64,000 bases of DNA from Cliona cf. orientalis (taxonomy: Eukaryota; Porifera; Demospongiae; Clionaida; Clionaidae): positions 2,232,001 to 2,296,000 of the forward strand of contig OZ005693.1 of the NCBI GenBank assembly GCA_963930775.1, read 5' to 3'. The notes below the pieces were generated by a model. The model was not told the origin of the DNA, did no database searches, and worked only from the letters and a program-made list of their open reading frames with translations. The stretch's first letter is position 1. Each line of letters begins with the position of its first letter. Shown in pieces: positions 35,901 through 46,685 of the stretch. A program made the translations under genes and the position numbers.

Positions 35901-38850
35901 TCACTGAACTATCAATTACATCAATTTCATCAATATCTGCTTTGTACTTAAGCACAAGTGTTCTTACAACAGATACATGACCACAGGAGCAAGCTAACCA
36001 TAGTAGTCTCGGCAAATCAGTGCTCTCAAGGGAGCTGTACTTATTAATGAGTAAACACACTACCTCTTCCTGGCCATGTGAGGCAGCAATGTGGAGGGGG
36101 GTCTGGTCTACTGCATCAGTATCCATTGGACTGATGCCATACTTTTCAATGAGAGTGGTAACAAGTTTAATATTTCCAATAGCACATGCAAAATGAAGCA
36201 ATATTCTACCTTGATAGCCTTTGATGTTTGGATTACAAGCACAGACAGTTATCAAATAATCCACAGTGTCTATTTGTCCTTGGGACACTGCTCTATGGAT
36301 GGGAGCATTATTAAAAATATCTTTCATGTATATATCGGCTCCATTGGATATTAATATGTGTACAATGTGTTTGTGACCAAGTACACAGGCAAGATGTAGT
36401 GGAGTTTCATGGTTGGCATTTGTATCATTGATGTCAATAATTTTCTCCTCTATCATTCTCTGAACATCATCTACTCTTCCCAACCTTACTGCAGTATGAA
36501 GAGGACTCTCTTTATCAGCCTGTACTGGTCCATCTATCCACAGTCTGAGACCATCACTGTATAATAATTTGTTAATCAATTGCTGAGTATCAAATCTACT
36601 TCTATCATAAGCATTTTCGTAATTTGAATCTTGAATTAATGGATCAGCACCAAATGCTACTAACAGTTGTACAATAGGACTATCCCTTTTGGAGCAAGCC
36701 AGGTGTAGTGGAGTCTCATGTTTAGAGTTTAGAATATTCACGTCTACCAGTTGTTGGATCAAGATCTCTCTAACATCTTCTATCTGGCCTTGCCTTATGG
36801 CAACATGGAGAAGACTATCACCATTAAAAGTTTTTGGACACTGAAAATCCATGGTGAGTAACAGCATTCTAACTATACTACTGTGACCATTTGAACGGGC
36901 GTAGTGAACTGGCGTCTCTTGAATCTTATTTTTAACATCAACAGGACAGTTGTATTTGGTAATGAGTAGTTTTGCTAGCTCCTCATGACCATACCGACAG
37001 GCCGTGTGGAGAGGAGTGTCACCACTATCATCAGCTGACCATACATCCAAGCAAAAATCTATGATTAGCATTTCAACTAGCTTAATGCTTCCGCTCTGAC
37101 AAGCCTCATGCAGTAGTGATCTAACCTTAGGACTACGACCAAGCTCAGTGATTAGGGCCCGGACAGTTGCCACATGTCCACCCTCTGCTGCTTTGCTGAC
37201 AGCTGTATCATTATTGTGATCTCGCTGAGTTGCATCAGCTTTAAATTCAGAGATAAGCATTCTAACAATACTGCTGTGCCCAGATGAACAGGCGCAGTGA
37301 AGTGGTGTCTCTTGAATATTGCTTTTAACATCAACAGGACAGTTGTATTTGGTGATGAGTAGTCTTGCTAGCTCCTCATGACCACCCCAGCAGGCCATGT
37401 GGAGAGGAGTGTCACCATTGTCATCAGCTAAAAATATGTCCAAACTAAATTCTATGATTAGCATTTCAGCTAGCTTAATGCTTCCACTCCAACAAGCCTC
37501 ATGCAGTAGTGATCTGCCATGATATCCTGTAACCTTAGGACTACAACCAAGCTCAGTGATTAGGGCCCGGACAGTTTCCACATGTCCACCCTCTGCTGCT
37601 TTGCTGACAGCTGTATCATTATTGTCATCTCTTTGAGTTGCATCAGCTTTAAATTCAGAGACAAGCATTCTTACGATATTACTGTGACCAGATAAACAGG
37701 CTATGTGAAGTGGTGTCTCATTATCTTCATTCTTAACATCGACAGGACAGTTGTAGTTGGTGATGAGTAGTCTTGCTAGCTCCTCATGACCACCCCTGCA
37801 GGCCATGTGGAGAAGAGTATTACCGTCATCATCAACTGAGAGTGGATCTAGGTCAAATTCAGTGATCATGAGTTGTACCATTTCTATGCTGCCCCCCATC
37901 ACTGAACTATCAATTACATCAATTTCATCAATATCTGCTTTGTACTTAAGCACAAGTGTTCTTACAACAGATACATGACCACAGGAGCAAGCTAACCATA
38001 GTAGTCTCGGCAAATCAGTGCTCTCAAGGGAGCTGTACTTATTAATGAGTAAACACACTACCTCTTCCTGGCCATGTGAGGCAGCAATGTGGAGGGGGGT
38101 CTGTTCTACTGCATCAGTAGCCATTGGACTGATGTCATACTTTTCAATGAGAGTGGTAGCAAATTTAACATTTCCAACACCACATGCAAAGTGAAGCAGT
38201 GTTCTACCTTGATAGCCTTTGATGTTTGGATTGCAAGCACAGACAGTTATCAAATAATCCACAGTGTCTATTTGTCCTTGGGACACTGCTCTATGGATAG
38301 GAGCATTATTAAAAAAATCTTTCATATATATATTGGCTCCATTGGATATTAATATGTGTACAATGTATTTGTTTCCAAGTGCACAGGCAAGATGCAATGG
38401 AGTTTCGTGGTTGGCATTTGTATCATCGATGTCAACATTTTTTTCCTCTATTATTCTCTGAATATCATCTAGTCTTCCCAACCTTACTGCAGTATGAAGA
38501 GGACTCTCTTTATCAGCCTGTACTGGTCCACCTATCCATAGTCTGAGACCATGACCAAATAATAGTTTGTCCATCAATTGACTAACATTAAAACTACTTC
38601 TATCATGAGCATCATAATCATTTGAGTCTTCAATGTATGGATCAGCACCAAATGCGACTAACAGTTGTACAATAGGACTATCCCTTTTGGAGCAAGCAAG
38701 ATGTAATGGAGTTTCTTGTTTAGAGTTCAGAATATTCACGTCTGCCTGTTGTTGGATCAAGATCTCTCTAACATCTTCTATCTGACCTTGCCTCACAGCA
38801 ACATGGAGAGGACTGTCACCATTAAAAGTTATTGGACTCTGAAAGTCCAT
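20933..38850 (-). CDS. Giant ankyrin-repeat / Roc-like GTPase / COR-like / Death-domain protein, copy A
   Basis: Exon 1 is 27777-38850 (11,074 bases, no stop); exons 2-4 are 21589-21670, 21336-21509 and 20933-21068. Phases match (3821 residues). Residues 1 to ~3060 are ~90 ankyrin repeats (TPLHLACSxGH pattern). A GTPase follows: P-loop GNPGSGKST near residue 3135, DFAGD as the switch-II motif, SHSD where NKxD is usual, so guanine specificity is uncertain. Next is a ~350-residue COR-like region (CKFQDLLSHIKDTG..., WKNGIHW) and a C-terminal Death domain (about 3725-3815; INEWEGPIAERLGL). DAPK-family Roco proteins share ankyrin, Roc, COR and Death domains but carry a kinase too; here kinases lie in the next gene. 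Likely a cytosolic scaffold or switch in death or immune signalling (inference). The start is uncertain: the frame is open to an ATG at 38922, and upstream exons are possible. Confidence 0.85.
21787..23148 (+). repeat. Tandem array of a ~350-bp repeat in the ankyrin gene intron
   Basis: Four head-to-tail copies begin near 21787, 22142, 22541 and 22863. Each unit has the core words CAGATCTGGAGATCTAGGCATCT, GAAAAACTGGCTTC, TTTGGCAAGGC, GGCCACGCCTATGGACACT, GCACAACCTGGCACAAT and CGCGGGGTATGTGCTC (given separately), and copies start with the near-palindrome TTACCCCGCGCGCATGCGC followed by AAGGGGTAA. The fourth copy is broken by two transposons and resumes at 24332-24385 and 27321-27338. A fifth, inverted copy lies at 40028-40400 inside the helicase transposon. 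The unit encodes nothing evident. Confidence 0.8.
23158..24331. mobile_element. Non-autonomous Mutator-like element with 9-bp target duplication
   Basis: Inverted ends of about 115 bases (GAATCTCGTT..ACAGACTTACTCATTGG at the left; its inverse at 24228-24331) enclose 1174 bases. The direct repeat CCATAGATA flanks both sides (23149-23157 and 24332-24340), a 9-base target duplication typical of MULEs. Removing the element restores the ~350-bp repeat unit. The interior has no recognisable transposase and holds a foldback element at 24042-24095. Confidence 0.85.
24042..24095. repeat. 21-bp perfect hairpin inside the non-autonomous MULE
   Basis: AGCCTCGTACCCAGGCCCTT plus one T is followed by a 12-base pyrimidine-rich loop and its exact inverse. 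The outer bases AGCCTCGTnCCCAG are also the terminal bases of the 7-kb helicase transposon at 39637-46685, so this may be a minimal relative of that family. Confidence 0.7.
25040..25875. mobile_element. 836-bp element with 20-bp perfect inverted ends, inserted in the MULE gene
   Basis: GTTACGACGCAAATGCGATC at 25040-25059 is matched by its exact inverse at 25856-25875. The MULE reading frame is interrupted exactly here, supporting insertion. Inside are three to four imperfect ~60-base repeats (GGGAGGGGCTGGGAGGTC.. with GGGTTGCGAATGGTTAGCA) at 25479-25687 and a Pol III promoter-like segment. No clear target duplication was found. Confidence 0.65.
25734..25829 (+). ncRNA. tRNA-like Pol III promoter (A box, B box, T-run): tRNA relic or SINE head
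   Basis: TGGCCGAGTGG at 25741-25751 fits the A box and GGTTCGAATC at 25784-25793 the B box, 43 bases apart, followed by T-rich runs at 25809-25827 that could end Pol III transcripts. The T-arm GCGGG/CTTGC folds, but the anticodon stem and acceptor stem do not form properly, so a working tRNA is unlikely. Confidence 0.5.
34852..38850 (-). repeat. Internal 1998-bp tandem duplication inside the ankyrin exon
   Basis: Sequence at 36852-38850 recurs at 34854-36852 with a constant offset of 1998 bases (666 codons, about 20 ankyrin repeats). For example, TAGGGCCCGG is at 35563 and 37561, and GATGTTTGGATT at 36223 and 38221. The part at about 35200-36090 versus 37200-38090 is nearly identical over hundreds of bases, while 36100-36850 versus 38100-38850 differs more. 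The second unit even repeats the N-terminal start sequence (LLTMDFQ) in mid-protein. Confidence 0.85.
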
Positions 38851-39636
38851 GGTGAGTAGTGGCTTTAGGTTAGCACAATACCGTGAGTCAAAGAAGCAGT
38901 TAGTTATTACAAAGTCTTGCACGGAGAAGTGTTAAATGATTATTACATCAAACACGATGTGATTCAGGGTTAGCTAGGATCTCTGTATCTCTCTATACGG
39001 ATAAGAATATATGTGCAAGTGAACAGAATTTGTTTGTAATTAGTTGAATATCTTAAGTCAATTATATATGGACTGATCCACCCCATATAGTATGACATTG
39101 TGCTTTGTGGTCAATAACTCTGAACAGTTATCATATGACCATTAATTTTTACACACGACATAATGCACATTGTCATAATAATCACTGTTTTTACAGAATA
39201 GTTTGACAATGTGGTATTTACTATAATAAGACATACATAACATTTTTGGTCTGTAGCACTTTCCAGACTCCACTCCCACCCACCCACCTCCCTTCGATAC
39301 ATGTATACAGTGGAACTTCTCATAATGGACCTTCCCAGGAGTGGCCACCCACTACAGTATTATAACAGACAACCACTATGGAACGGATTAAATTTGCCAT
39401 AGGCTTAGCAGGGTTTTATACAGGATTTTATCCCAGGGGGGGAATACAATCGATGATAATACTATCACGGCGTGCATAGCACGCCCAAACCAGGGGGTCT
39501 GGGGGCATGCCCCCCCCCCCCCCCCCAGGAAAATTTTTAATTTTATAACCTCTGAGACTGCTTCCTGAGACCACATCTCAGTTTGGTTTGTTACTGCACC
39601 TTTTCACCTTTTTCATGACCTATCTTGTGGGTATAG
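38851..39636. other. Upstream flank of ankyrin gene A with repeat fragments
   Basis: No gene is seen. At 39306 TACAGTGGAACTTCTCATAA resembles the left end of the pogo-like MITE at 48088. At 39486-39540 is a dispersed motif, GGGGGTCTGGGGGCATGCCC followed by a C-run and AGAAAATTT-like text. Related text is at 25220-25255 and 57058-57095. The promoter of the ankyrin gene should lie here but no element is clear. Confidence 0.4.
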
Positions 39637-40027
39637 CTAGCCTCGTCCCCAGCCTCCCCGATCTTTTTCAACGCACGCGAGAGAAAAGAGGGGGAGCCTG
39701 GGATCCAATGTCACGTGCGTGACGTAGGCCCATATACTAGGAAGGTTAAGGGTGGCGGATCGTGAAAATTGCGCGTGGGCAGGAAAAGTGTACGGGCATC
39801 ATCCTGCCCACGTTTTCGCACACAGTACAGGTCAGTCTGTGAACGTTCACCGATCGTTGGAAGGAGCTCGCCTAGAACTCTGATCGTCGAAGATCTCACC
39901 TCAAACATAATCACATCGTTACCTATGTCTGCTGATCTTCCTGCACTTGCCATCTGCGATTGGTATAGTCCCAGAACCATTGAAGCGCCTTGATTCTCCC
40001 CGACTTGAACAGTACGATATTTAAAAC

Positions 40028-40400
40028 TAGAGCTCTATAGAGCACATACCCCGCGCGCTGCAGCGTCGATGTGAGAACCATGCCATGCCACATAAGCCTG
40101 TTGACGACCTTTACCTACACATTGTGCCAGGTTGTGCGCATGAGCAGAAAGCACATGGTGGGTAGTGTTGATAGGCGTGGCCAACAAAATGAAGTATTTG
40201 CGACGCCCATGGACCTTACCAAACGATTCAAAGCACAATGAAGCCAGTTTTTCGACGATATCGACGGATATGCTGTACTTACAAGTCGCTTAGACGCCTA
40301 GATCTCCAGATCTGGCGATTTTTGTGCTGACGACGACGACAGACGACGACAGACAAAACCGATTACTTTACCCCTTGCGCATGCGCGCGGGGTAATAAGC
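40028..40400 (-). repeat. Inverted copy of the ~350-bp array unit inside the helicase transposon
   Basis: Read on the minus strand, this segment follows the same order of words as the 21.8-23.1 kb array, from TTACCCCGCGCGCATGCGC to CGCGCGGGGTATGTGCTC and CTATAGAGCTCTAG. It sits between the left TIR and the first coding exon. It is thus a mobile or dispersed unit, not a local satellite. Confidence 0.85.
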
Positions 40401-40639
40401 TCTGTTTGAATTGTTTTGACTCTAATTGTGCGCAAACCAGATTTGAAATTATTACATTGTAAAGTTTTATATAATTTTTGTATGCTCTTCGTATTACTCG
40501 TAAATTGTTGATGAAGGTTTTTATGAATAAAAAAAATTAATATCAACACAGTAGAGAGAGTATGTATGTCACATGTACATGTACATGGCATGGCATGAAA
40601 TGAGAACAGCATTACATAACTAATCAAATCTATTTATAG

Positions 40640-42845
40640 ACACTATTTGCAATGGACTAGTGACGTGGTTACGAAAGCGATTTCGAGAAGTGTCTTCGGG
40701 TAGTCCAGCAGAGAAACGTATCAAGTTCCAAACCATCCACCAGTCTTTAGCAACACAATTTCCATCAACGAAGTTCAATTCCAGGATAGTTTCTGAAATA
40801 GTGAACAGTGCATTTCCAGTGTCAACTCGAGTCAGTGTTGGCAAAAGTAAAGCAGTCCATGTGGTTGGCATCGAAGAAGTCATGAGTGAAGAGCAGCAAC
40901 CTGATGACCTTGCACGACAAAAAGCTCTCAATGCCAAGCTAGTTGAGCGGATTCAAGAACTTGAGGCTCGTGTACAGCATCTTGAAGCACGCATCCGTCA
41001 GCTAGAGCAGGAACATCACACGCACTCCCCACACAATCTAAAGGCACAGATGGGAGCTCTGACGATTTCTAGCCATTCCACATACCATGGTCCAGATACA
41101 GTTGGTCATTTTGACATGTTCTCGGTTGATAACATCATTACTGAGTTTAGACAGCACTGTCCTGGTGTCCTCGCACTCCTTGAATGCCTGGGTAATTCTT
41201 CAGTAGACGACGACCCTATCAAACAAGCACACATCATTACATGCTTAAGCACACTGATGAAATGCAATTCCAGGAAGGTACTAGGAGTACAGCTCATGAC
41301 TAGCTTTATGCTACTTGCTAGGGCTACCAGCAAGCAGGTATACATGTATGTTACTTGAATAATATCATAGGCTTACACAGTCACTAGCTATATAGCCTAC
41401 ATGTACATAAAATTCCATTTGATGCACATCTGTGAGTACTATGCTGTAGCTACTCAATAATAACATTCCAGGCTATAACTGCACTGAACCATGGGGGAGT
41501 GTGTGTGTCATATAGTTGTGCTTGGAAGTATCTAAGGCAACTCACACTTGAGGCACGGTACCAAGAGCTCATACAAAGTGGGCATCACATATGGGTCTAT
41601 GACAATGTTAACATACAACAAAGGATAAGGCATGAGCGAGAAGGTAAAAAATACAATCACTTTTTTATACTTGGGTGTACGTCATATACCTCACTACAGA
41701 TCGACACACACACATGCTGAATATTACTTCAAGGCTTGCAGTCAATATCAGATACACCCCACAGGAGCAATTTGATTGGTCCGATGATAGGCCCCAGAGG
41801 AGCATGGAGTCACTTACTATTTCTGATTTCATGTTGAGTGAATCTGATGCAGAAGAGATGGGTGCACGTGCTACTAGCTACATGATGAGGTTTTTGGTCA
41901 CCAACTTCAGTGCCTTCAGTGATCTGAAGAAGTTTGTTCCTGACGAGACACCCCTTCATCCTGTGGTCAAAACAGAAGTGATTCCAATGAAGATCCTTTT
42001 CAGAGATGAAAAATATATCAGTGAAACAATAGAAATACTAACTAAGTTAGTTGAAGATGGTAAACTATGCAGAGATGCAGAGAACCACAGGTTAGCCCTA
42101 TTGCAAAACCCACAGTAGCTGTTACAGTTGCAAATTCACACAGGTTGTTGTGGGAGACCAGCTCACATGTAAAAATGTTAGAAGCAGTAAACTATGGCGA
42201 CAGAGTGAAAAACATAAAACAGATACTCTTTCATGGGCATATGAAGTACCAGGTTATCATATCACACACACAAACATGCTCCTATCAAGGCTATGTAATA
42301 GATAAACTATGGTTGCCCAGGATATACCGTTCATATACCACCCTGAGCTCGAGGGCATAGCCCGAGAGCGAAGGTGGTATATGAACGGTATATCCTGGGC
42401 AAACATAGTTTATCTGTTTAATATCTTGACCGTGATTTGTCAGCGTAATCAGCAGATTGTTTACTTTTTCATATTTGAAACTTGAAGAGTTGGAGTACAG
42501 TAGGTAGCTAGATTCTATCATAATGACAATCTGTATAATAGTTAGTCTATAAAGCTGGAACACTCCTCAGCTAGTGATTGTATTGTGTGTGGGAGCTACT
42601 GGCTATAGCTAGCGAAAAGCTAGTAGCTACAACACAAACTTGGTATGCCAGTGCAACTGTGTTATTGGACTATTGTCAGGGGTAGAAAGTTATAATGCCT
42701 GAGGGCTGGGGTATATGAGAGTTATACCATGGCTGTTACCTAGGATACAAGGCTAAGTCATGATATTATATTCATTACACCTCTCTCTCCTTTTCCTCTC
42801 CTCCCTCTCCCTCCCTCCCTCCCTCCCTCCCTCCCTCCCTCTCTC

Positions 42846-42903
<58 letters not shown>

Positions 42904-44019
42904 ATTCAATAGGAGACTTCCACTTCTTATGGGAGTGCCTTAGGGTAGTTTTTTCAATCTTTTGGGGAATACCATCCCAGCATGGCTCACTAAGCAGTCT
43001 GCGGTGCATAATTCATCGTCTACAAGTTGACCAGAAGGTCAAAGTATTCAACATTGGTGACGAGTTTCTTATGCACACTTTTCAAGCTCACCTAACCAAT
43101 GCTATCATGGACTATTTCAATATCACTGATCCATCGGACACCATACCCCATCCCTGTACACTTGACTGGCTTCAACAACAGGCTCAAACATTGGTCCACA
43201 AGCTACTCTCACCCAGTTCATCCTCAGATCCTATCCAGCAGATGCATAAGTCATTACTTCATGTGGCTTATTCATATGTTGATCTCCGACATGCTATTAG
43301 ATGGGAGAATGGTCCTAATATCATACGCCACTGGAAGTGGTGGTTGCCACGCTTCCTCACAACGGGCTGTACCAACTATGCATCTGAGGCTATTCACTTG
43401 ATAGCAAACCTCACAGCCATTTTCCCCAAACATATTGCCTATATTGCAATTCATAATAGGACCGTGAATGTTCCAGGGAAGCCAGGTAGAGGCAAACCAG
43501 TTGATCAACTGATTGAACATTACAATCTATGAGTTGTAAGGCATGTCCATGTATACAGCTTTAACCTATGTAACGACTTACTCTTTTGTAGGGTTGTTAA
43601 ACAAACACTGCGTTCAGCTGGTGGTAATCTGACAGACAAGCACGTTGAAGATGTCTCCTTAAGTGCGCTCTTCCTTATGGATGCTGCAAAAAAGGCAGAC
43701 AAGATAATGGGTGTTAGTCCACAAACAACTTCCCACACATTCAGTGATGCAAGCTCTGACGTTATGAAAATGGTCACTTACTTAAGAGAAACAAAGTGAC
43801 TTCTTTGATTGAGAACCGCTCGTCTCCTCCATTTGAAGACCCCACTAGCAGTGGCTACAAAAAACTCTGTAGCAGCTGGTGGAAGGAGACTCTCTATCGG
43901 ACGACGGTATCTTCCAACTGTCCAGATCCATCTGATGAGGACATGCACTCTGCTACATGTAGCGATGGAAGGGGAAACGATAGCATTGACTTAGATTATG
44001 AATTATTTGATGTAATATA
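40640..44019 (+). CDS. DUF6589-type transposon protein, candidate transposase (probably disrupted at 3' end)
   Basis: Exons: about 40640-41337, 41472-41643, 41700-42090, 42128-42252, 42913-43530, 43593-43799, then 43800-44019 in another frame. Reading: a basic N-terminus, a coiled coil rich in ELEARVQHLEARIRQLEQE, then VYDNVNI, VVVGDQLTCKNVR, PGDFHFLWE across the 42252/42913 junction, and IEHYNL. GDQLT and the EH-N word are hallmarks I associate with DUF6589; acidic residues in YDN, GDQLT, GDFHFLWE and IEHYN are candidate catalytic residues, unproven. Exon 5 ends in TGA at 43530-43532 before a usable donor, and the last 220 bases are open only in a shifted frame, so this copy may not encode a full protein. 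The start codon is unclear. Confidence 0.72.
42301..42414. repeat. 42-bp inverted repeat (foldback MITE) in the transposon's intron 4
   Basis: GATAAACTATGGTTGCCCAG and the following bases to 42342 (GATATACCGTTCATATACCACC) are mirrored with one mismatch at 42373-42414. The loop is 30 bases. It may be a small element nested in the larger transposon. Confidence 0.75.
42780..42902. repeat. CCCT / CT microsatellite
   Basis: About 120 bases of CTCTCC, CCCTCCCT and CTCTCT units, ending 10 bases before the exon acceptor at 42911-42912; it may serve as a very long polypyrimidine tract. Confidence 0.85.
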
Positions 44020-44085
44020 GGAACCGCTCCATTACACATTTTATTTGATAACAAACCAATACATTTCACAATCACAAAAAAATAT

Positions 44086-46048
44086 TTATTGCTTCCTCCG
44101 CCTTTTGCTAGAGGCAGGACTACTGGACAAGACATCTAATATAACGTTCAAGAATTTATCACTTAGCTCAGAATGTATACCATAAATACTACTCATATCT
44201 TCCTTAGTCTTGATAAATCTACTCTCTGTACAAATATCCTCTATGACACAATTCGGGCACACAGCCTCTTCTCCAAGAAATAAGAAGGCAGGGTGGTCTT
44301 GAATGTACCTATATCTTTCCTGTAATAGTCTATCTTTTAAGTTTTTTTCGAGTGACTCTGTCACATTCCATGCTGCAACACGTCTCTTTTTGCTGACTTG
44401 ATATGCATGGTAGATTACCAGTTTGGGAGCGTGGGACTCAAATGATTTCATACTGGCATCACAATGCCTGCAACAACCAACAATGGTGGTCTCTATGGGA
44501 GATGAATCACCAATTGACCGCAAAATGGTCCTTCGCAAACAATTCTCCTTATTGGTGTAAAAATCTTTAATATCTGAATCAACCACCTTTTGGCGTGCAC
44601 TATAAAAAAGATGAGCTATTGCATTGTCCCCTCCTCTGCCAGCTCGTCCAAACAGCTAAAATATAATAATACAGGGGATAATATAAATAGATATGAACTT
44701 TGTGGTCATATACTATTAACCTGATAAAGTTGACTCATGTTTTTTGGCACGCCATACACGACCACAACTGTAATATCGGGAACATCCATCCCCTACCACA
44801 TATTATTCAATGCAATTATTTGTTCCTTGTATATTAATTTTATCACAAAATACTCACCATGCCGAATGCTATTGTGGCAACTAAGTACCTCAAGGAACGC
44901 CCACCACTAAACATACGTCGAACATCAGCCTTGTTTGATTCAGTTAGCGAGGCATGGTACATATCAACACGCTCAGGATGGGATAGGGATGCAGATTTTA
45001 GGAATGAAAAAACCTTGCAAGCTATGGTCTTTGTCTGGACAAATATAATGGTCTTCGGGATGCTGTTTGCATCATCCGCAGCTAGTTTGGATGCAATACA
45101 ACCCAGATCTTTCTAAACGAGGGAAATACAAAATTATATAAACATATACAGTGATGGAGTATATTGACTCACTTTAAGACCTAAAATTTTGCCGACAGAA
45201 AAAAATATATTGGGCCTATATAAACTATGGGACACGGTCACAGGGTCTTGAAGGTGAAGTGACTCTGATATGGCTTTGGCTGAGCTCTCAGATGCTGTAG
45301 CTGTCAAAGCCATAAACGGCACTTGGGTATGTGCTCGTAAATCCCCAAGTTTGTTAAACATGGGTCTAAACTCATCCTCTCCCCTATGATTGATTACATA
45401 AGATGAAAGTTGTCATAAGTACTATTAACACTGAACATGAATTTACCAGTCTGTTATACAATGAGCCTCATCGACGGCTACCAATGTAAGATTCCGCTTG
45501 ACATATTGTGCCGAAAAGAACTTGTTCATTGGAAGCGACAGCGATAACTCCGGGGACATGAAAACTAACAAACCATGAACATGCATGAATCGCTAAAATT
45601 TACTTCATCACATACCAAAACGATACTTTCCAGAAGCGAAATCGTCTACTCTCATGCTTACTGTCACTCGTACAGCACTGACTCCAATGTGTGTCAGCTG
45701 ACCAACCTAATAAACGCATGCATTAACTTATCCAAACTCAATAGTATAACTTACCTGCTCATCCATCAAACCATTCAAAGGACTTACGATAACAGCCATT
45801 GCGGATTCACTGTATACCAGAGGAGCTAGAAACATGCATAGGGATTTACCGGATCCAGTGGCTAAACGGACGAAGACATCTTTGCCATGCAAAACAGGAA
45901 CAAGAGAATCCAGCTGGCCCGGTCGAAATTCATTAAACTTAAAATAACTATAAAGAGCTGAGTATAACTTGGCCTTCACTTCACAACCACCATCCTCCAT
46001 TCCTCTCAGGACCGGACATTGCGTGCCTGCTTTGCACAGGCTAACCAT
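44086..46048 (-). CDS. Transposon-borne RecQ-like superfamily 2 DNA helicase
   Basis: ATP-driven 3'-5' DNA unwinding is the family activity. Seven exons, 45755-46048, 45616-45706, 45447-45564, 45173-45383, 44858-45112, 44721-44792 and 44086-44655, join in frame to 536 residues, all with GT..AG borders. Motifs: FRPGQLDSLV (RecQ motif 0), ATGSGKS Walker A at 63-69, DEAH at 160-163, FMALTATAS (motif III), TIIFVQTK (motif IV), VATIAFGMGMDVPD (motif V) and FGRAGRGGD (motif VI). A Cys cluster, including CCRHCD and CPNC, follows; no HRDC domain is visible and the tail ends in a basic SSKRRRKQ. Length is near a minimal RecQ. It lies inside the TIRs, convergent with the DUF6589 gene, 66 bases from its end, so it is transposon cargo, not a host RecQ gene. 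Confidence 0.9.
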
Positions 46049-46685
46049 TTTCGGTTGCTCGGGTAGAAGTATGGTTTAAATTTGAAACCGAATTTTGGCA
46101 GTATACATGTACGTACATTTTTGTATACTATGCTATACTGGAGCGGTCCCGAGTCATAATCATTATTATTTATGTAAATTAGCTATAATTTGGATTTACC
46201 TGTTGGCGACGACCGATACCAACGTCTCACAGATAAACGATCAGTAGCGCGCTGACTTTGGAAAGACATGAAGAACACATCGATAGCAGAGCTTGGTGTT
46301 GCCGTGATAGAAAGGACACCTCGTCTCCCAGATGGCCGCAGTGGCGTACGGATTCTTTTCGTTCGTCCACTATCATGTAGTAGCTAATAGAACCCTTAAA
46401 GGAATATTCTTTTTTACTTCTGCCAACATGAGACACCACGAGGGCAGGGAGCCATTTTCCCGGCTACTTCGCGGTATAGAGAACGCTATGCGCACGCGTA
46501 CGCGCTAGCGCGATCGATCGATCGCGTGGGCGACCCACCGCATGACGTCACTGAACGCGCGCTAGCGCCCACGCAGTCTGAACAGCGCGTGCGCGCGTGA
46601 TCATCACGTGACATTGGATCCCAGGCTCCCCCTCTTTTCTCTCGCGTGCGTTGAAAAAGATCGGGGAGGCTGGGGACGAGGCTAG

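Larger units (their letters stand above)
39637..46685. mobile_element. 7-kb DNA transposon with 81-bp perfect TIRs, DUF6589-type protein and RecQ-like helicase
   Basis: The first 81 bases (39637-39717, starting CTAGCCTCGTCCCC) are repeated exactly in inverse at 46605-46685. GTATAG stands directly outside both ends (39631-39636 and 46686-46691), a 6-base target duplication. Cargo: a multi-exon DUF6589-type gene on plus (about 40640-44020) and a convergent seven-exon helicase on minus (44086-46048). Identical ends and an intact helicase frame point to recent movement. Helicase-bearing cut-and-paste transposons are known, for instance a helicase lineage of the Academ superfamily; membership here is a guess that needs a homology search. 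It separates the two duplicated gene pairs. Confidence 0.88.

Noticed and set aside
36091-38461. Plus-strand ORFs of 60-127 codons opposite the ankyrin exon
   Set aside because: They repeat with the ankyrin units and are antisense shadows of the minus-strand coding frame.
44859-45116. Plus-strand ORF over the helicase
   Set aside because: Exact antisense of helicase exon 5, which has conserved motifs on the minus strand.
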